Below, piece by piece: positions 62,101 to 64,000 of a stretch of 64,000 bases of DNA. Each line of letters begins with the position of its first letter. Within the stretch, counting starts at the first letter, position 1. This DNA comes from Chondrosia reniformis (Eukaryota; Porifera; Demospongiae; Chondrillida; Chondrillidae): positions 1,262,501 through 1,326,500 of the forward strand of contig OX359189.1 in the NCBI GenBank assembly GCA_947172415.1. The letters are read 5' to 3'. The position numbers and the translations under genes were made by a program. The notes beneath the pieces are model-generated. The model saw only the letters and a list, made by a program, of their open reading frames with translations. It ran no database searches and had not been told where the DNA came from.

Positions 62101-64000
62101 AATATTAAGTGGACGTCATTGATTGTTCAGCAACTAAAAGGATGTACACTTAAACACTACAACATGACCAGAAACCGATCACGAGGGAAAGCGTTTGTTA
62201 TCCTTGTTGTCCACTGCACAATTAATGTTCTTCAACAAAGAGTTTGGATTCCTGCCAGATTGCAATGGACAACAGAACATACGTAAATGAGTTATAGCCC
62301 ATTGACTCAGACTTCCACCAGAATATAATTATTTGGCCTTACTATTACCTTGGCCTCGTATTATATTCTGGCTAACATCCTCTCGTCACTGGGCTATATA
62401 ACTTATGCTGTACATATACGTATATCTTAAATACTATTAATAAGGATCTTAAAAAGTGTATACTCAGTTAATGATATCTTCATTTTTGTTCTTCTTTCTT
62501 AAGACGTGGAGGCACCTATTGCAGTTTTTACATCCACACCAGATCCAGTTTCAAACACAGATTCTTGGGACTTTACATTTGAATGCACCAATGAAATTAG
62601 CTGCACATTCCTTTGCAGTGTGCAGTTGGTTGGTGATCAGTCCAACTTTGTCGATTGCTATGGTTCATTTGCAGTGTCGGGTCTGGTAGATGGAGGGAAC
62701 TATGTGATTTATGTTACACCAATAGATGAAGTGGGAAATATTGGAAACACAATAGATTATCAATGGAGTATAGGTATATATAATGTACATAAATACGACA
62801 TCTATATAAATGACCCAAAAACATGGCTGCCCTATACAATATATTGTTGTTATACATTATTCTTATGTATAAAAATAGTTATTATAACATATGTACGTAC
62901 GTATGGCTAATAATGTTCTAATGATTCCTAAGATGAATCCTTACTCTATTATCTAATCAGACTGCCTGTACGTATATGGTAGTATTTTACTGATTCTCTA
63001 ATTCTTTTGACTATTTCTTCTGTCATTGGTGATGATTGAAAATGATTTAGTTTAATATATGCAAAATTATGTATAATAATTTGTAATAATTATAATAATT
63101 TTCCTATATATAGAAGCACTGAGTATATATGGCACATTCATGAGCCCTTATATATTACTTTTACCACTGATACTGATACAATGGTTTCCTTCCACAGATC
63201 TAATTCCTCCCACCATCACTCCTCTCTCTAATGTCGGATTTACCTGTGGAGACCCATATAGTCCTGAGCAAGCCGGCACTCCAATGGCCACAGATGATGA
63301 TTCCACTCCAACTCTCAGTTATGAAGACTCACCAGAAGTGGGCTGTAGTCTAAGCAGGCTGTGGATTGCAAGAGATGATGCTGGCAATGAAGCCACTACA
63401 GTACAAATTATTACATTTATTAGTCCATCCCCTCCCAGCATATTTGCACCAATTATCGTTACCATTCCATGCGCTAGTGTAAAAGATGCTATTGAGAATG
63501 CTGAAATGCTTCAGAACCAACTTCAAGTGTCTCATCCTTGTGACCGACCAGTTGTCATTACTTATCAAGATTCAGCAAATTTAGACAGATGTAGCTTTAC
63601 ATTCACCAGGACTTGGTTTGCAGATGATGACTGCGGAAACAGAGGAACATTTCAACAGAATATTCAAGTCCTTAATCAAGTTTTTCCTGATTATCCTGAA
63701 AATGATGAAGTAAATGTGGAAGTCGATGACCCCCTCAGGTGGCCTCAGCACCCAGGTGCCACTAGTTATGAAATATATCTCTGGACAGATGGCACAGAAA
63801 AACCAACGGAACCAATAGCAATTGTTGAAGGATTAGTGTATTATCCATCAGGAGGTTTTACACCTGGTACTAGATATATTTGGCAGATAAACTATATCCT
63901 TGCAAATGGAAGTGTAATTCCAAGTCCTAATTGGGAATTTGAAGTGCAATCCTATTTAGATTTCAATGTAGCTAGTATCACCCTGCCTGCTTATGCCTTC
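56141..64000 (+). CDS. tandem paralogue of the giant CARDB/RHS receptor (5' part, runs off window)
   Basis: Thirteen exons visible: 56141-56272, 56456-56694, 56900-57075, 57139-57242, 57324-57595, 59238-59399, 59477-59517, 60083-60174, 60544-60730, 60806-60892, 61668-61925, 62504-62773, 63198 to beyond 64000. They give 941 codons in frame. Each exon matches exons 1-13 of the 35341 gene in order and phase, and nine of the twelve complete ones (2, 4-9, 11, 12) in exact length. A new signal peptide (MKLTNCKFFVCVFLF...) is followed by the same SHFRG N-terminal module, two Ig-like domains, HYR-like and FN3-like parts. The window ends as the first CARDB-like repeat starts. Exon 10 is strongly diverged between the copies, exon 12 about 97% identical. 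Whether the RHS core and the tail are also present cannot be seen. Confidence 0.9.
57926..58180. repeat. long inverted repeat (foldback element)
   Basis: Arm 57927-58042 and arm 58072-58180 are complementary with mismatches. Matching landmarks are GACACATC/GATGTGTC, ACAGTGATATAATGG, CAGAAGTGGCATACT and CTATGTTTGGG with their reverse complements. The central loop is about 30 nt. Non-coding; intron 5 of the paralogue. Confidence 0.8.
58390..58960 (-). mobile_element. degenerate reverse-transcriptase relic
   Basis: Minus-strand translation gives DGSEAALLIDTSNAFNSL, RKAALLNILNTCPSL, then a QGDPLEMVIYA-type block and an ALGFWGNRRQKAFFNIKVFN stretch, interrupted by stops. The (V/I)DxSNAFN and QGDPLxM motifs match a reverse-transcriptase family I recall from sponge and cnidarian genomes. 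It is inactive and lies in the 1.6-kb intron 5 of the paralogue, antisense to it. Confidence 0.65.

Overview
The window is intron-rich animal DNA. Spliced genes encode CHORDC1, an ABCC4-like transporter, ARMC7, an LDLRAP1/ARH-like adaptor, a KIF25-like kinesin and two giant receptor-like proteins. Introns are mostly short, AT-rich and full of TACGTA/ACGTAC palindromes. Gene content, compactness and repeats suggest an early-branching metazoan, most likely a demosponge such as Amphimedon. That assignment is an inference. Exon boundaries below were read by eye from GT-AG (twice GC-AG) sites and checked for frame. In every complete gene the exon lengths sum to an open frame.

Layout. 1-6.3 kb: 3' part of CHORDC1 (+), with introns rich in repeats (tRNA-derived SINE, 17-bp minisatellite, hammerhead-like dispersed repeats). 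6.6-21.1 kb: 27-exon ABCC4/MRP4-like transporter (+), 1686 aa, with an unusually long phosphosite-like linker after NBD1 and a dead LINE reverse transcriptase in one intron. 21.7-23.7 kb: ARMC7 (+). 24.0-28.8 kb: LDLRAP1-like PTB adaptor (-). It is divergent from a KIF25-like C-terminal-motor kinesin (+, 29.0-33.3 kb), with 155 bp between the start codons. 33.4-33.9 kb: a broken duplicate of parts of the LDLRAP1-like gene.

35.3-54.6 kb: the most remarkable locus, a 40-exon gene for a 4125-aa predicted type I membrane protein. In order it has a signal peptide, a cysteine-rich N-terminal module, Ig-like/HYR/FN3-like domains, about nine CARDB-like repeats, an RHS/YD-repeat core, a module I associate with bacterial surface proteins, an EGF-like domain, two cadherin-like repeats, a TM helix and a 67-aa tail with an FxNPxY motif. 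56.1 kb to the window end: a tandem paralogue whose first 13 exons match in order and phase. It is truncated by the window edge.

How the genes might relate: the FxNPxY tail of the giant receptor is the classical ligand type of ARH/LDLRAP1 PTB domains, and such an adaptor gene lies about 6.5 kb upstream. The middle of the receptor (CARDB, RHS, bacterial-type module) looks like a bacterial giant surface protein that acquired introns and animal ends. This is a hypothesis that phylogeny must test.
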